Origin: Syncephalastrum monosporum B8922
Lineage: Eukaryota; Mucoromycota; Mucoromycetes; Mucorales; Syncephalastraceae
Direction: 5' to 3'
Assembly (NCBI GenBank): GCA_000697355.1
Contig: JNEN01001232.1
Location: forward strand, 238,117 to 302,116
DNA: 64,000 nt
The notes under the pieces were generated by a model, which saw only the letters and a program-made list of their open reading frames with translations, was not told where the DNA came from and ran no database searches. Made by a program: the position numbers and the translations under genes. Below are positions 49,708 through 60,736 of the stretch, piece after piece. Within the stretch, counting starts at the first letter, position 1. Each line of letters opens with the position of its first letter.

Positions 49708-50666
49708 TCATTGCAATAAGCGGAACTCGAGCTGCTTGTCAAAGTCAGTACGCGATAGATCGCGAAACCCGGGCAACTCCATCTGGAGCGCGTCCGGATC
49801 CATCTCTGGGTAGTGGGCGTGAATCGTCTCCATCAGGAGCTCGTACATGAGCTCGTTCCCTTTCGCATTCAGGTGCAGTCCGTCGAGCAAGAAGTCGTGG
49901 AGGTGGCCTTGGCCGCGGTCCATCAGTCGCTGCCACAGGTCACAGACAGGGACGTTCTGGGCAGCGCCGACCTTGCGGACGACCTCCGCATACTGGGACG
50001 CGGCCTCGGCCGTGCGGTTGAGGGGCTCGCCCTGCAGTTCGCATCGACTGCGCCACTGCGACTCGTTGATGGGCGGGGGCGTGACAAGGACCAAGCGCAG
50101 GGTGGGGTTGTAGTACGGCGAGTTGGCGTCGGTTGTCAAGGTGATCATGTGGGTCAGGTTGCGCTCAAAGGCGTCGATGGGGACGTGCTGGAACGCAAAG
50201 GGCAGTGCCGCGTCGTTGGCACCAAAGAAGATCGTGGCGAGCTCGACGCGGGCCGCGCGTGTCTTTTGTCGCTCCTTTGTCGGCAGAAGCTGTCGCCAGA
50301 CCGCCAGCGCCCATTCCGTGTTATAGCCCGAGAAACCGCGGTTGACAACGTCCAGCTTGCGCTGATAAGCCTGTGCGAAAACAATGAAAGCAAAGACAAG
50401 TTGTAATAAATAAACATAGGCCGCGGTATCTGCTCTACTTACGTGGGCCACACCCGCACCAAAGCCGTGCATCATGGGGTCAAAGCTTCCCTGCGCTCGT
50501 TGTCACTCGGTCGGCTCTAATGCTCTTTACGTGTCTCATCGCGTACCTGGGTGATGGAATCCTAAACGCACAAAGGCGCCATGCCGATTGAGTGCGAAAG
50601 TCGAAATGCGTGCATCCTCTCTCGTGTTACCCCGAACAGCAGAATCTGGTTATACGGATGATCCAT
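49708..50666 (-). CDS. IAH1-like SGNH/GDSL esterase (isoamyl acetate-hydrolysing type)
   Basis: Four exons on minus (50631-50666, 50547-50561, 50443-50490, 49708-50370) give 253 aa, the size of yeast Iah1. Splicing restores the GDS block LLFGDSITQGSFDP with the nucleophile Ser, followed by the block II glycine (NRGFSGYNT), GxND (FFGANDAAL) and the catalytic DxxH (DGLHLN). These four blocks define SGNH hydrolases, and the IAH1 subgroup cleaves short-chain acetate esters. The second exon is only 15 nt and contains the catalytic serine. The protein has no signal peptide, so it is probably cytosolic. It converges on the YANK kinase gene. Confidence 0.9.
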
Positions 50667-51145
50667 GGTACAGTATATAGAAGAAGGAGCAAGCAGACAA
50701 GCGAAAGAAGAGAGAGGCAAAGAGAAGAATGGATTTCCTCTATCTGCGTTGGATATTTAAAGGTGCGAGGTAAATCACCGCCGTTGTAACCCATGACCGC
50801 GCACTGCGACACAGCACGGGCCGAGCGGCGCAGCAGAGCGTGTGGAGTCATCAGGTTCAATGGAGTGAAGGCAAGGTATTTGGGTGGGCATCATTATGTT
50901 GGTACTGAAATGATATGCATTCCTCGGAGCATGACGGGTATGCGCAAGTCGAATAGAGGTATGCTTTGCTTTGCCATCTATTTATCGCGCATGAAATCTC
51001 AGGAACAGAAACGCGCGCATTGTCTCCCAGGCAATTGTGTGTGTGGTATTACAAATTATTGTTTTTGTTATTGTCATGCGTGGTATGCAAAAAAAGGTTG
51101 GGGGGGGGGAATCGGATTACTGCTTCGACGTCTTCCTCGATGCGC
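50667..51145. other. Intergenic region
   Basis: Between the esterase start and the SET1 end, both on minus. No supported gene; a GA-rich patch lies near 50690 and a G run near 51097. Confidence 0.45.
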
Positions 51146-53185
51146 CTAGTTCAACCTATCGGACAAATGGAAGTGAGTATTAAAATCCGTTTTCTCCTTT
51201 TCGCCTGTTTTTTTTTTCCTTTTGCTTTTTTGCACTTACGTTCCCTTGCAGAACTTGCTTCCACACAAACACGGTATTTTATCCGCCTCGATGGGGAATT
51301 TGTAGTCGTACGTGATCTCTTCACCTGGCTCGATATCACGGTTGGCATAAATCACAATCTTCTTTTGCTTGTCCACCGTGATGATCTTGGCACTGCAGTT
51401 GGGCTAAAAAAAAAAAAAAAAGAATTCATCCCGATGTCAGTGTCGCTCCATTCGATGGGGCGTTTTCATACATACCGTACAACAGTGATTGATGAACCGA
51501 GCAATGCTGCCTTTTTTGGTCGCATCAATCACCGTATCGTCGTCGACACGGAACAAGTAACTGCTGCCGATACCGCAGCGTTCGTACTTCTTCTCACGCT
51601 CCTCAGCGACCTGCTGGCGGATGATCTCGCCGACGTATTCAATGACCATGTCGTTCGCATCAATGTGCTCCTCCGCAAACAGGCCCCAGTCATGGATGGG
51701 CGACTTGGCAAACCGGAGCTGCTTCTTGCGGCTCTTGAGCTGGTTGAACTTGAGAATATCCGAGTCAGCAATCGTCTTCTTCTGCATGTCCATGCCGACG
51801 AGGAGTCGCCGGTTGTTGACACGCGTTGTGCGCGACGTCATGCGGCCCGTCGCCGCGGCCGGGTCAAACACGGCCTTATTCTTGGGAAGGTAAGTCGCCT
51901 TGACTGCGTCCGGGATCGGGTAGTAGCCGCGTGCGCGCGCGCACCCATCCCCCTTCTTGGCCGCCTTGTTTTCTTTGATAAATGCCACGACCAAACCTGG
52001 GCCGTTCGGGTGCACCTTTTCCATGATGGCCATCCGCAGAAACTCAAAGTCCTCGCCGTCTTGGACGTGCTGGAAGGGGTCCCACTCGGGTGTCTCGCCC
52101 TCTTCGTCGTAGAGGGTTTCCATCTCGTCCTCAGACCCACTCGACTCAAGCAGCGCACGTTCTTGCTCGCTCCGGTGCCGTTCGAGTCGTGCTTCATCCA
52201 GGTCGACCTTGGCTTCTTTCTTCTTGGGCGGTACGCGTAGCTGTTTCTTTGTTTCGCTTTCCACGGGTGCTGACGACGGTGCTGATACAGGCGTAGTTTT
52301 CTTCCGTCTCGCCTTCACTTTGTTGGGAACAGGCAGTCGGGTAGGTTCCATGACCCCGTTGGGTTTATCCGCATCCTCTAGACGCCGCTCTGCTGATGGC
52401 TGTCGCCCATTGTTGTCGTCTCCTTCTTCTACTAATTCGTCTTCATCATCCGTGTCTTGCAGTCGACGGCGTTTCTGCCGTGGAGCACGGGACACTGGCA
52501 TGAGATCGTCTTCGCTGCTGCTGTCAAAGACCCGACCTTTGGGTGCCTCTGACCCGACAGCAGAGAGAGTGCTACTCTCCACCTCTTCTTCCTCCTCCAT
52601 GTCTTCTTCCTGTCCTTCATCGTCGTCATCGTTTTGCTGCAGGCTCCAGTGCCTCCTATTGTCGGCTTCCTCCCTTTGACCTGTGGTGGGCGGTACGCGT
52701 CGCAACTGTTGTAGATAGGCTAGCTGTTCCCGATCGGCTTCGCTGTCGTCGCTCAGGTAGTCGCGCAGTCGCCTCGGCGCCCTGCTGTTGTTATTGTTGC
52801 TGTTGCTGTTGCTGCTGCTACTCTGGCGTCTAGTCGGTGACACTGATAGGTCATCTTCGCTTGTAGCCGAAGCACGGTGCACGGCACGTGTCTCGCGGTC
52901 ATCATCCGACTCAATCTTGTGTCGCTTCGGGGCCGATCGCATCAAGACATCCGGTGCAGGCGAAGAGCGGCGCTTCTTGATGCGAGGCAGTTTACTCAGG
53001 TCAGGAAGAGCGCCCTCGGGGTCGCGTGGCGGTTCGGGCGCGATAGAGGGACTACGCGTATCTCGCGACCGCTCGTCTCCTCCCAAGGCTCGATCGCCCA
53101 CTTGCTTTTCACTGCGTTCTCGGGCCGTCTTTTCCTGTTGGTCGCGTTCTAGATGCTGCTGCTGTTCCTGCTGGTCCTGCTGTTG

Positions 53186-53222
<37 letters not shown>

Positions 53223-55160
53223 TGCTGGGTCGGATGCTGTTCATGCTCGCTGCGCTTGGCTTTGGCGGCATGATAGAAATCGTGCACAGATGGGCCCACC
53301 ACGCGTGACCGAAAATCTTTGACAAAGATCTTGATGAGCTCGTCCTTGAGAATGCATTTGGTTTGGGTAGCAGTATCCTCTTTTGTCAAAGGTTTTTCCT
53401 CTGATTTTTTGACAGGCTCTTTGGGTCGTTCGTCTGTGAGCTTTTCGACGCGTGGACCACGCATCGTAAAGGCCAGTGTGTAGCCCATGACTTGTCTTTT
53501 GTTGACGGTACCATAGGCGCGTCTGGCAGCGTTGACAGAATCAAAGACAATAAACCAACTTTCAGCATCATGGTATATCTATCAGGAGACATCAATGGCC
53601 GAGCTCGCGTCTTCCACTAAACACAACTTACATCGATCGAGTTTAGATAATAGAATAATTTGCGCAACTCCTCGAGGGCGCCGCGTACGAAGGGTAGGCA
53701 TTTTCGGGAGATCACGAGGGAGGCATATTGAGCCGACGGGGACGTGGGGCGGTCGTCCCGGTCGTCGCGTTCGTCGCGTTCGTCACGCTCTCGCGTACGT
53801 TTTGTACCATCGTCTAACCCACGACTGTCGCCCGAGATGCGCCTGTCATCCTCGCGTGGGCGTCTTTCTGGATCGCGTGAGCGCCGGTCGTCCTCATACG
53901 AGCGTCGGTCATCGTGCCAGTAGTCCGGGCGCCGACGGTGTCTGTCATAATAGTCGTAATCGTCCCAACGACGGCTGTGATAGTAACCCGGGGCGGGCGG
54001 GGGCGGGGCCGGGGCCGGGGGGGCTTCCCGGCCGACACTTCGGCTGCGACTGCGGCTGGAGCGGCGTGAGTCGGAAGACGAGGACCAGCGCGGGGCCGAG
54101 GGCCGGCGCGAAGGAGGTGCATAATGATCCAGTTCAGCAGGACGCGGTGGTGGCGGTGGCGGCGGAGCAGGGTACCGGGAGTAGGAACGGGACGGAGATG
54201 ACGAGCGTCTGTAGTGATAATCGTCAGGGTAACGGGACCGATGGGCCGGATAGAGGTTGGGAGGAGCGGGGTGGTGATGGTTCGGATGACGAGGGAACGA
54301 GGACGATGTGGAGGAGGAGGACGGCTTTGGGCGCTGTACGTCGTCGTCAAGGACTTCCCCTTCTTCGTGGTAATGCTGGGGGTCTTTCGGGGCAGATGCG
54401 GAAGAAGACGACGACGTAGAAGAAACGCGTGCTGGCTGCGAGTGGGCAGACTGGCCAGCAGGGTTCTGAGCGGCCGCCTTGAGCTTTTCGCCGGTAGGAT
54501 CGAGTTCGACTTTGACAGCGTTGGAGCCAAAGGTACGCCCATTCCCCTTTTCAACCGCGCGTCGGCCGCCTGCTGCGTCACCAAAGACAACACGGGCTAA
54601 TCCGAGCGATCCGCCTGTGATGGGGTTCTTCTCAATAGTGACTAATTCGACAGTGCCGTAGACGGAGAAATACGTCGTGATTTGACTTTCGGTCGTTAAT
54701 GGGGCAAGATTGGACACAAGAACTGCACCCTTCGATTTAGCGCGCACCGAATGTTTGTCGTAAGCATATGACACAAGGGAGAGGCGATCGCGAAAGGTGC
54801 GGGAGGTCGCCCTGCCATAATTGACGAGCGCTTTCCGAGGATCGGGCGGGGTAGGCGACTAAACGTATGTACGAATTAGAACACCACAAGGAAGAGTAGG
54901 ATGAACGCAATACGATATAAATGCCTACCTCTTCAGTCATGAGTTCGTAAATTGGCTTCGAATGCTTTCTGGCTCTACTGGGATCCAGCTCCGGATCGTA
55001 TACGACCTGGTAATATTGTGCTGCTTTGCCCTCGACGGCGCCTTCCTGGCTGGCATGCCTCTGAGGCAGACTTCCTACATGACTGCATGCAATATAAAAG
55101 TTAATTATACACTGGTTCTTGCGCTGCACAAGGAGAGAAATGTCACCTTTTGGGATCCAT
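51146..55160 (-). CDS. set1: SET1 histone H3-K4 methyltransferase (COMPASS catalytic subunit)
   Basis: Six exons on minus (55147-55160, 54929-55082, 53632-54858, 51476-53578, 51240-51403, 51146-51155) give 1,223 aa. The N-terminus has [20 protein letters not shown], followed by an RRM (about 99-175; [19 protein letters not shown]). Arg/Ser/Pro/Tyr-rich low complexity with Gln runs comes next. A second RRM-like segment ([16 protein letters not shown]) spans the exon 3/4 junction. The C-terminus carries an N-SET region ([12 protein letters not shown]), the SET domain ([44 protein letters not shown]) and post-[19 protein letters not shown]1 methylates H3K4 at active promoters within COMPASS. The first and last coding exons are only 14 and 10 nt. 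It is divergent from the PY-motif gene. Confidence 0.95.
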
Positions 55161-55798
55161 AATGGTATGCACATGAACAAAGAAGGAAAGAAAGAAGTAT
55201 AGGGTGAGTTATCAGTTGCAATTCAGCTCAGTCACAGCATTTACGCCTAACCTAATGCAATATTTCTAGTGTTCAAACACAGTACACAGTGTAATGTCCA
55301 TCATTTCATTGAAATACTAAGCTATCGTTTACCTAGTACAGTATCGCTCTTGGCTATTGGAAGGGATATCTCTATCTGGTGGTCTATACTGAGGCCTTCT
55401 TAATCGGTGAATATAGGTGCACGATACTGACCGTCTCGAAGTTCAAAAGTGCTGCGTGCATGACCAGTCGACTCCACCCTATCTCCCACCGCCATCAGTG
55501 GACCTGTGTTCTGCCCAATATAAACAGTAATCACAGTAATCACAGTATTTATACGGTGTAGTGCTGTATATGGCTACTAAACCATTGCTTAGATGTGATG
55601 TTGCGCACATACGGTATGTATACTGTATGATAACGCTTTGACTGAAGCAACAATAGGGTAAACCTAAATTATGATTGGTCGTTCCGCGCTGCTCACGATC
55701 GGGGTGTGTGTCAGGTGTGACACCAACCGTGAGTTGCACTCACTGCTTCTCTTTCCTCTTACATATAGTATAATATAGTATAGTATACATGCTCCAGA
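55161..55798. other. Shared upstream region of SET1 and the PY-motif gene
   Basis: A 638-bp divergent region, A+T-rich, with TATAGTATAATATAG repeats near 55770 just before the plus-strand start. No coding frame is supported. Confidence 0.45.
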
Positions 55799-56496
55799 AT
55801 GAAAGTGCCTCTCAGCGACATTGAAGACCAAGAGTCGGCTGCATCGCCTCCGCCTTATACCGAATCTGATACCAACACTGCGTATAATCCCTCTTATTTG
55901 CAGTCCCCGCCTGCGCATTCCTCCACTTCTTCCGCCCAGCAATTGCCAAGCGCTCCTCCCACTGGGTCATTGTACCCGGACCCTTCCCGCATCTCTCCCC
56001 GTCAGCAACAACAGCCATCCATACCACATGACGGTCAGCAACAAGGAGGACAGCAGCAATGGATTCCGCCGTCGTTTCAGACAAACCCGTCAGCTTATCA
56101 AACGATTGCTATCCCTCCGCGTGCACCGCATGTAGTCTACCGTCGACAAGACTTTCATCCGAGAGAGCGACGCTTTCCTATGGCTTGTTTGTTTTTCTTG
56201 CTCGGGTGGTAATCGATTTTTATTCATGCAGTGGTGCTGTGGTATCAACTTGACTTTCTTTGGCGAATCACGCTAGGTTCTGTCCTCTCTTGTGGCTCTT
56301 TGGCGCTTGCTGCTGCAGCGGAAGTCGTAATCGCTATGAAGCTTGGTGGGGCAGAGTCAATCTCGTCATGGCCGTCTTGTTTTTCATTACCACCGTGCTG
56401 ATCTCCGTATTTTCGCCCGAAATGACTGATTGGGTCGTACTCCAAGCTTCTTTCATCTCATCGATATTGCTAGGAGCCCCAGATAAAGACACATAA
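55799..56496 (+). CDS. Small membrane protein with N-terminal PY motif
   Basis: Two exons (55799-56208, 56277-56496) give 209 aa. The first 125 residues are disordered, Pro/Ser/Gln-rich, and carry SPPPYTES, a PPxY motif that can bind WW domains of NEDD4/Rsp5 ubiquitin ligases. Two hydrophobic segments follow: FPMACLFFLLGWFCPLLWLFGACCC, split by the intron and ending in a Cys cluster that could be palmitoylated, and LVMAVLFFITTVLISVF. A short amphipathic tail completes it. The layout recalls small Rsp5 adaptor proteins but no family was recognised, so the role is inference. Intron phase and the GTAATC donor are consistent. Confidence 0.68.
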
Positions 56497-56891
56497 TTGC
56501 TTTGTTCTATCGTACTGCTTCGCTACAATACACTATTTCCGGGGCTGTTGCTGTGCATTTTGTCGGTGTCATTCTGACGCATTTTCGCGGAAGAATAGTT
56601 TTCCGACTGTTTTTTTCATTTTTTCATTTTGCGCAAAAGCCAAGTGTCACGCATATTGTTTCGCGATAAATCTAGGACAATTGATCGAGTCCCAACGGAC
56701 GCAAACCGGAACTCATCAAGGGCTGTGACCATCTCTCTCTACTCTATAGCGAAAGAAACATAGCCAATCAAAAAATGAGTATAAAAATTCTATGTCTAGC
56801 AAACATGAACCTCGATCATCTCTTTGCTCGCCGGGCAACCCCAATTCACTCTGTCCACGGATATGGCATTGGCGCAAATCAATAAACTGGT
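56497..56891. other. Intergenic region before mobile-element zone
   Basis: No gene seen. It ends at the first copy of the long direct repeat. Confidence 0.45.
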
Positions 56892-57394
56892 TGAGATATA
56901 GGTAGTGAGATAGAAAGATAAATTAAAGGTAACAGAAGAAGTCTGTGAGAATGTGTGTAGATTGTTTATAAGGTAGTTGAACTTGTGTTCTGAACTAATG
57001 CTACTTGGGTTTTATCTTCTACCCTTTATATACATTTCTTGGATATTATATTCAGATGCCGTTATCCGAGGTTCGATCTTGTACGAACCAATCGGTTATT
57101 AAGTGCGTAATGCGGGTATTTCTGGATTGAGCCAGGACATGGTCCTTTTACCATGTCTCATAATGAGCACCAATGTTATTGACGTGTCAGATCATATCAT
57201 CATTGCCAAGCCAGTGAGACCTACTAATTCAGGTACTCCTCAGGTGCTAATATCATAACAGGTCCCGACATCACTTAGTGTGGGCACTAGGCTAATAGCC
57301 GATATCTCAGACATCCTTGTCTCGGCAGTACTTTGTCCCTTTGTTCTGGACAATATGTCTCGGTATTATTATCAGGAAGTATAGATTGAGAGTA
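56892..57394 (+). repeat. Left copy of about 500-bp direct repeat (putative 5' LTR)
   Basis: Begins TGAGATATAGG and ends near GATTGAGAGTA. Compared by eye with the right copy it differs by scattered single-base changes and a short indel near the start. Similarity stops abruptly after GAGAGTA. Confidence 0.9.
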
Positions 57395-57880
57395 TGTGGT
57401 AAACCATCACCCGTCGGGTCGTCTCGTTACCGTTGAGAAAGTCTAGATTGGCCTCTATACCCAATCGTAGTATCGGTTGCTACCATGTACTTATTTAACT
57501 CCTCCATCGCCGGTTCAATTAACTGCATATGAAACCGTAAAGAAGTATTCCATACTGCTTCTCTCATCTAATGGCACAGTTCTATATGCAAGCTGCATCT
57601 GCCATTGTATATTCAATCACAGGTACACCGTACCTGATGAAAATATTTTATTATCTTATTACTGGTTCTTTCTACTCAGCTGGATGAAACATATTTAAAT
57701 TCTATATAAGACGATAGTTGGATAGACATAGTTATCATATCTTTTTTACCTGATACTCAACTTACTCAATATAAGTTCAGTCTCACTCATTTCTCTTGTT
57801 CCCTTTTGATCTCTCTTTACTGCACATTTTCTCTCTATGTCTCATTTTTTTGAGTGAACTCTGCCCTTATATTTTTTACT

Positions 57881-58849
57881 ATGTCTGCCAACACTGCTAC
57901 CACCCCCACTACTCCTACCTCTGCCGTTCCCGCTGGTCTTCTGACCAATGGTGCCGAGCAAGTTCCTCCTGTCCTGGAGACGACACCTGTGGCCACTGCC
58001 ACGCAAGAACCTGCTGCCGCCAAGGAGGACATTGACATGTCCGAGGCGCACCCTGAGGCCGATGGTGCTCCCTGGACGTCTTCGCAGCAGAAGATCCCTA
58101 CCTCGTCCGGCCGCAAGACCGAAGCTGAGACATTGGCCCGCCTGGAGGAGAACGTCCGTGAAGCCGAGCCCATGGTTCAAGAAGCCGTGATGATGTCCCG
58201 CCAGCAGTTCGAGGAGGCCAAGGCCAGACACCAAGAGTGGACCGAGCGACTCGAATTTTTTCGGGTCGTCCAAGAACACCGCGCGAAGGAGCAGCAACCC
58301 GCTCCTAAGCCAGTTGTCCCCGGGTCGCACATCGTGCCCAGTAGCTTGCCGGTGTTCAAGCTCAAAGGTGATCCGACCGTTTCCAAGTGGCAGCCTGCGT
58401 ACAACACGCCAGAGCAGTTCTTGGCGGATTTCGAGGCCACGTTGTATGCACACGGTCTTGCTGTCGAGCAGCATTGGCGCCGCCTGATCCTGCTTACCCA
58501 CGATGCCACGAGCCGAGCCTCGCTCACCAACATGCTGCAGGGTGAGCACACGTGGACCCAGTTCCGCGAGAGGTTCACGAAGAAGCACACCAGCCCGTTC
58601 CAGGTCATGTACCGCCAGGCCGAGGTGCTCCTGAAGCGCAAGGACCCGCGCACACCTCTCAAGAAGTACCTGGCCGAGTTCCAGAACCAGGCCGACGAAG
58701 CTGGTATGTCAGATGACCGAGCCCATGCATTCTTGCTGGTCATCTCACTCGACAAGGTGTGTCGGGACAAAGCGTTCGCCGTCATCGCCAACCGGTTCGG
58801 TACGGATATTCCGGACACGCGCAGAAAGATGGCAGTGAGATATAGGTAG
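57881..58849 (+). CDS. Retrotransposon Gag-like protein, 3'-truncated
   Basis: The ATG at 57881 opens a 322-aa frame. An Ala/Thr/Pro-rich N-terminus and a coiled region (LARLEENVREAEPMVQEAVM) lead to the retrotransposon capsid fold (FKLKGDPTVSKWQPAYNTPE, FLADFEATLYAHGL, WRRLILLTHDA, TWTQFRERFTKKH, LKKYLAEFQNQADEAGMS). This pattern is familiar from Ty3/gypsy Gag proteins of early-diverging fungi. The zinc knuckle expected after the capsid is missing because the frame enters the right repeat at 58836 and stops there (RYR stop). G+C-rich third positions contrast with the A+T-rich repeats around it. Confidence 0.8.
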   Translation: MSANTATTPTTPTSAVPAGLLTNGAEQVPPVLETTPVATATQEPAAAKEDIDMSEAHPEADGAPWTSSQQKIPTSSGRKTEAETLARLEENVREAEPMVQEAVMMSRQQFEEAKARHQEWTERLEFFRVVQEHRAKEQQPAPKPVVPGSHIVPSSLPVFKLKGDPTVSKWQPAYNTPEQFLADFEATLYAHGLAVEQHWRRLILLTHDATSRASLTNMLQGEHTWTQFRERFTKKHTSPFQVMYRQAEVLLKRKDPRTPLKKYLAEFQNQADEAGMSDDRAHAFLLVISLDKVCRDKAFAVIANRFGTDIPDTRRKMAVRYR

Positions 58850-59348
58850 GAAGATAGAAAATGAAGAGAGGAAAAATAAAGGTAACAGAAGAAGTCTGTG
58901 AGAATGTGTGTAGGTTGTTTATAAGGTAGTTGAACTTGTGTTCTGAACTTGATACTACTTGGGTTCTATCTTCTACCCTTTATATACACTTCTTGGATAT
59001 TATATTCAAATGCCGTTATCCGATGTTCGGTCTTGTACGAACCAATCGGTTATTAGTGCGTAATGCGGGTATTTCTGGATTGAGCCAGGACATGGTCCTT
59101 TTACCGTGTCTCATAATGAGCACCAATGTTATTTACGTGTCAGATCATATCATCATTGCCAAGTCCAGTGAGACCTACTAATTCAGGTACTCCTCAGGTG
59201 CTAATATCATAACAGGTCCCGACATCACTTAGTGTGGGCACTAGGCTAATAGCCGATATCTCAGACATCCTTGTCTCGGCAGTACTTTGTCACTTTGTTC
59301 TGGACAATATGTCTCGGTATTATTATTAGGCAGTATAGATTGAGAGTA
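58836..59348 (+). repeat. Right copy of about 500-bp direct repeat (putative 3' LTR)
   Basis: Near-identical to 56892-57394, including the segments GTACGAACCAATCGGTTATTA and GTGTGGGCACTAGGCTAATA (each quoted up to the limit). Its end lies 12 bp from the antisense integrase stop codon. Confidence 0.9.
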
Positions 59349-59360
59349 ACCGTTCTAAGA

Positions 59361-60230
59361 CTAAGTGGTGACATTTACCACAGCGGGGGAAAACTTTGTG
59401 GATTCGTTTGGCATCGTACGGATGGCCAACAGGGCAGCGTTCACAAATTCGTCCCATTTGTCACTGCTGTTTCGATCACGCGCCAGTTTTGCTATCGTCT
59501 GCACTAACGTCTGGTTCATTCGCTCGCACAGTCCATTGGTTTGCGGTCGATACGCCGTCGTGGTCAAGTGCCGGCAGCCGAGCTTCCGCAAAAATTCTTG
59601 GACGTAACCCGAAGTAAAATTCGACCCTCTGTCGGTCAGAATATAGTTCGGCACGCCGAAGTTCGTTACGACGTGGTCAAAAAGAAATTGCTCGGTTGTC
59701 GTTTCGTTGATATCCGGCACGGCTGCGGCCACAGGCCACCGAGTCAGGTAGTCGACCGCCACAAGTAGATAACGGTTCCCCCTTCGGGTACGTTCGAAGG
59801 TAGGACCAACCGCATCGCATCCAATCATAAAAAATGGGCTGCTTGGCGTCTGAATTGGTCGTGCTTGTGCATAGCGTCTCCTAGGCTTGCGTCGTCGATA
59901 CTGGCAGGTTTGGTATCCCTTCACATAAGTCTTGACGCGGTCATACAGCTTGGGACCGTCGTACTGCACTCGTATGCGTTGCCAGGTCTTGTTCACACCA
60001 AAGTGTCCTTCCTGATGGACTCGCTCGATCACTTCGCCTATGTTACCCTCGTGCAGTAACTCTGGGCCTCGTCCTTCGGGATCCTGTGTCTTGCCGTATA
60101 TGAGGAGGTTGGTCAGCGTGTACCGACTTGCTTGGTCTCGGATACGACGCTTCACAGTCTCCGTGGCACCAGTAGGGTAACGACCATCTTTCAGGTAGTG
60201 AAATAACGCGAGGTAAGAGGGATAATCCAT
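59361..60230 (-). CDS. Ty3/gypsy integrase fragment (H2C2 zinc + DDE core)
   Basis: The ATG at 60230 gives 289 aa; the frame stays open a little further upstream without an ATG. An H2C2-type zinc-binding module is visible (HEGNIGEVIERVHQEGHFG, then CQYRRR). The rve catalytic core has Asp (IGCDAVGP), Asp (ILTDRGSNF) and Glu (GLCERMN), with 35 residues between the last two (DD35E), so the catalytic triad is complete. It stops soon after the core, lacking the usual C-terminal chromatin-targeting part, and no reverse transcriptase frame is present in the window. The orientation is opposite to the adjacent gag, so it belongs to another insertion or an inverted piece. Confidence 0.85.
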   Translation of the reverse strand: MDYPSYLALFHYLKDGRYPTGATETVKRRIRDQASRYTLTNLLIYGKTQDPEGRGPELLHEGNIGEVIERVHQEGHFGVNKTWQRIRVQYDGPKLYDRVKTYVKGYQTCQYRRRKPRRRYAQARPIQTPSSPFFMIGCDAVGPTFERTRRGNRYLLVAVDYLTRWPVAAAVPDINETTTEQFLFDHVVTNFGVPNYILTDRGSNFTSGYVQEFLRKLGCRHLTTTAYRPQTNGLCERMNQTLVQTIAKLARDRNSSDKWDEFVNAALLAIRTMPNESTKFSPAVVNVTT

Positions 60231-60281
60231 GCCAAAAGCTTCCAGGGGAGAGGAAAATTTGCGAATGCCACCAAAATGCAA

Positions 60282-60480
60282 AATACCAGCTCCCCTTTTA
60301 TAGGCTGCGCATTCTCCTCCCTAGTAGCAAGAGTCTTGGGTCCTTAAGGTACGAAAGAGATATATATAAAAAGCGATATAAAATAGAAGGTGTTGTCTTT
60401 TCTCTCTGTGTGTGTGTGTGTGTTGTCTAGGATGTCTGTTCTGTGTGGGGGGTAACGAAGGCCAGTTCATACCCTATTAT
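60282..60480. other. Transition segment between integrase and A+T-rich island
   Basis: Contains a GTGTGT microsatellite near 60412 and TATATATAAA near 60361. Composition changes sharply towards A+T at its right end. Confidence 0.4.
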
Positions 60481-60736
60481 CATGATCTAATCTATGGATT
60501 TTGATAATAATCAATGAATTTCCTTTCTATTATCGGATTTTAAAATAGTTAATGAACAATAAAGCATTATGCAGTTCCACAAATTGAATTTTTATATATA
60601 AAGAAAACTATTCATTTCTATATTTAATATAAAATTATTATATTATTTATAGTTTTACTGTACATCTATAAGATATTACTTGTATCTCTAGTGTAATAAT
60701 AAAATAACTTTGTATTTTTAGGGTATTTTTAACAAT

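Larger units (their letters stand above)
56892..59348 (+). mobile_element. Deleted Ty3/gypsy-type LTR retrotransposon remnant (LTR-leader-gag-LTR)
   Basis: Two nearly identical direct repeats of about 500 bp (56892-57394 and 58836-59348) flank a leader and a gag-like ORF. No protease, reverse transcriptase or integrase lies between them, so the element is internally deleted or non-autonomous. The repeats begin with TG but do not end in CA, and no matching target-site duplication was found at the outer edges. TGGTAAACC two bases after the left repeat could be a primer-binding site. The gag frame runs into the right repeat. Confidence 0.7.
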
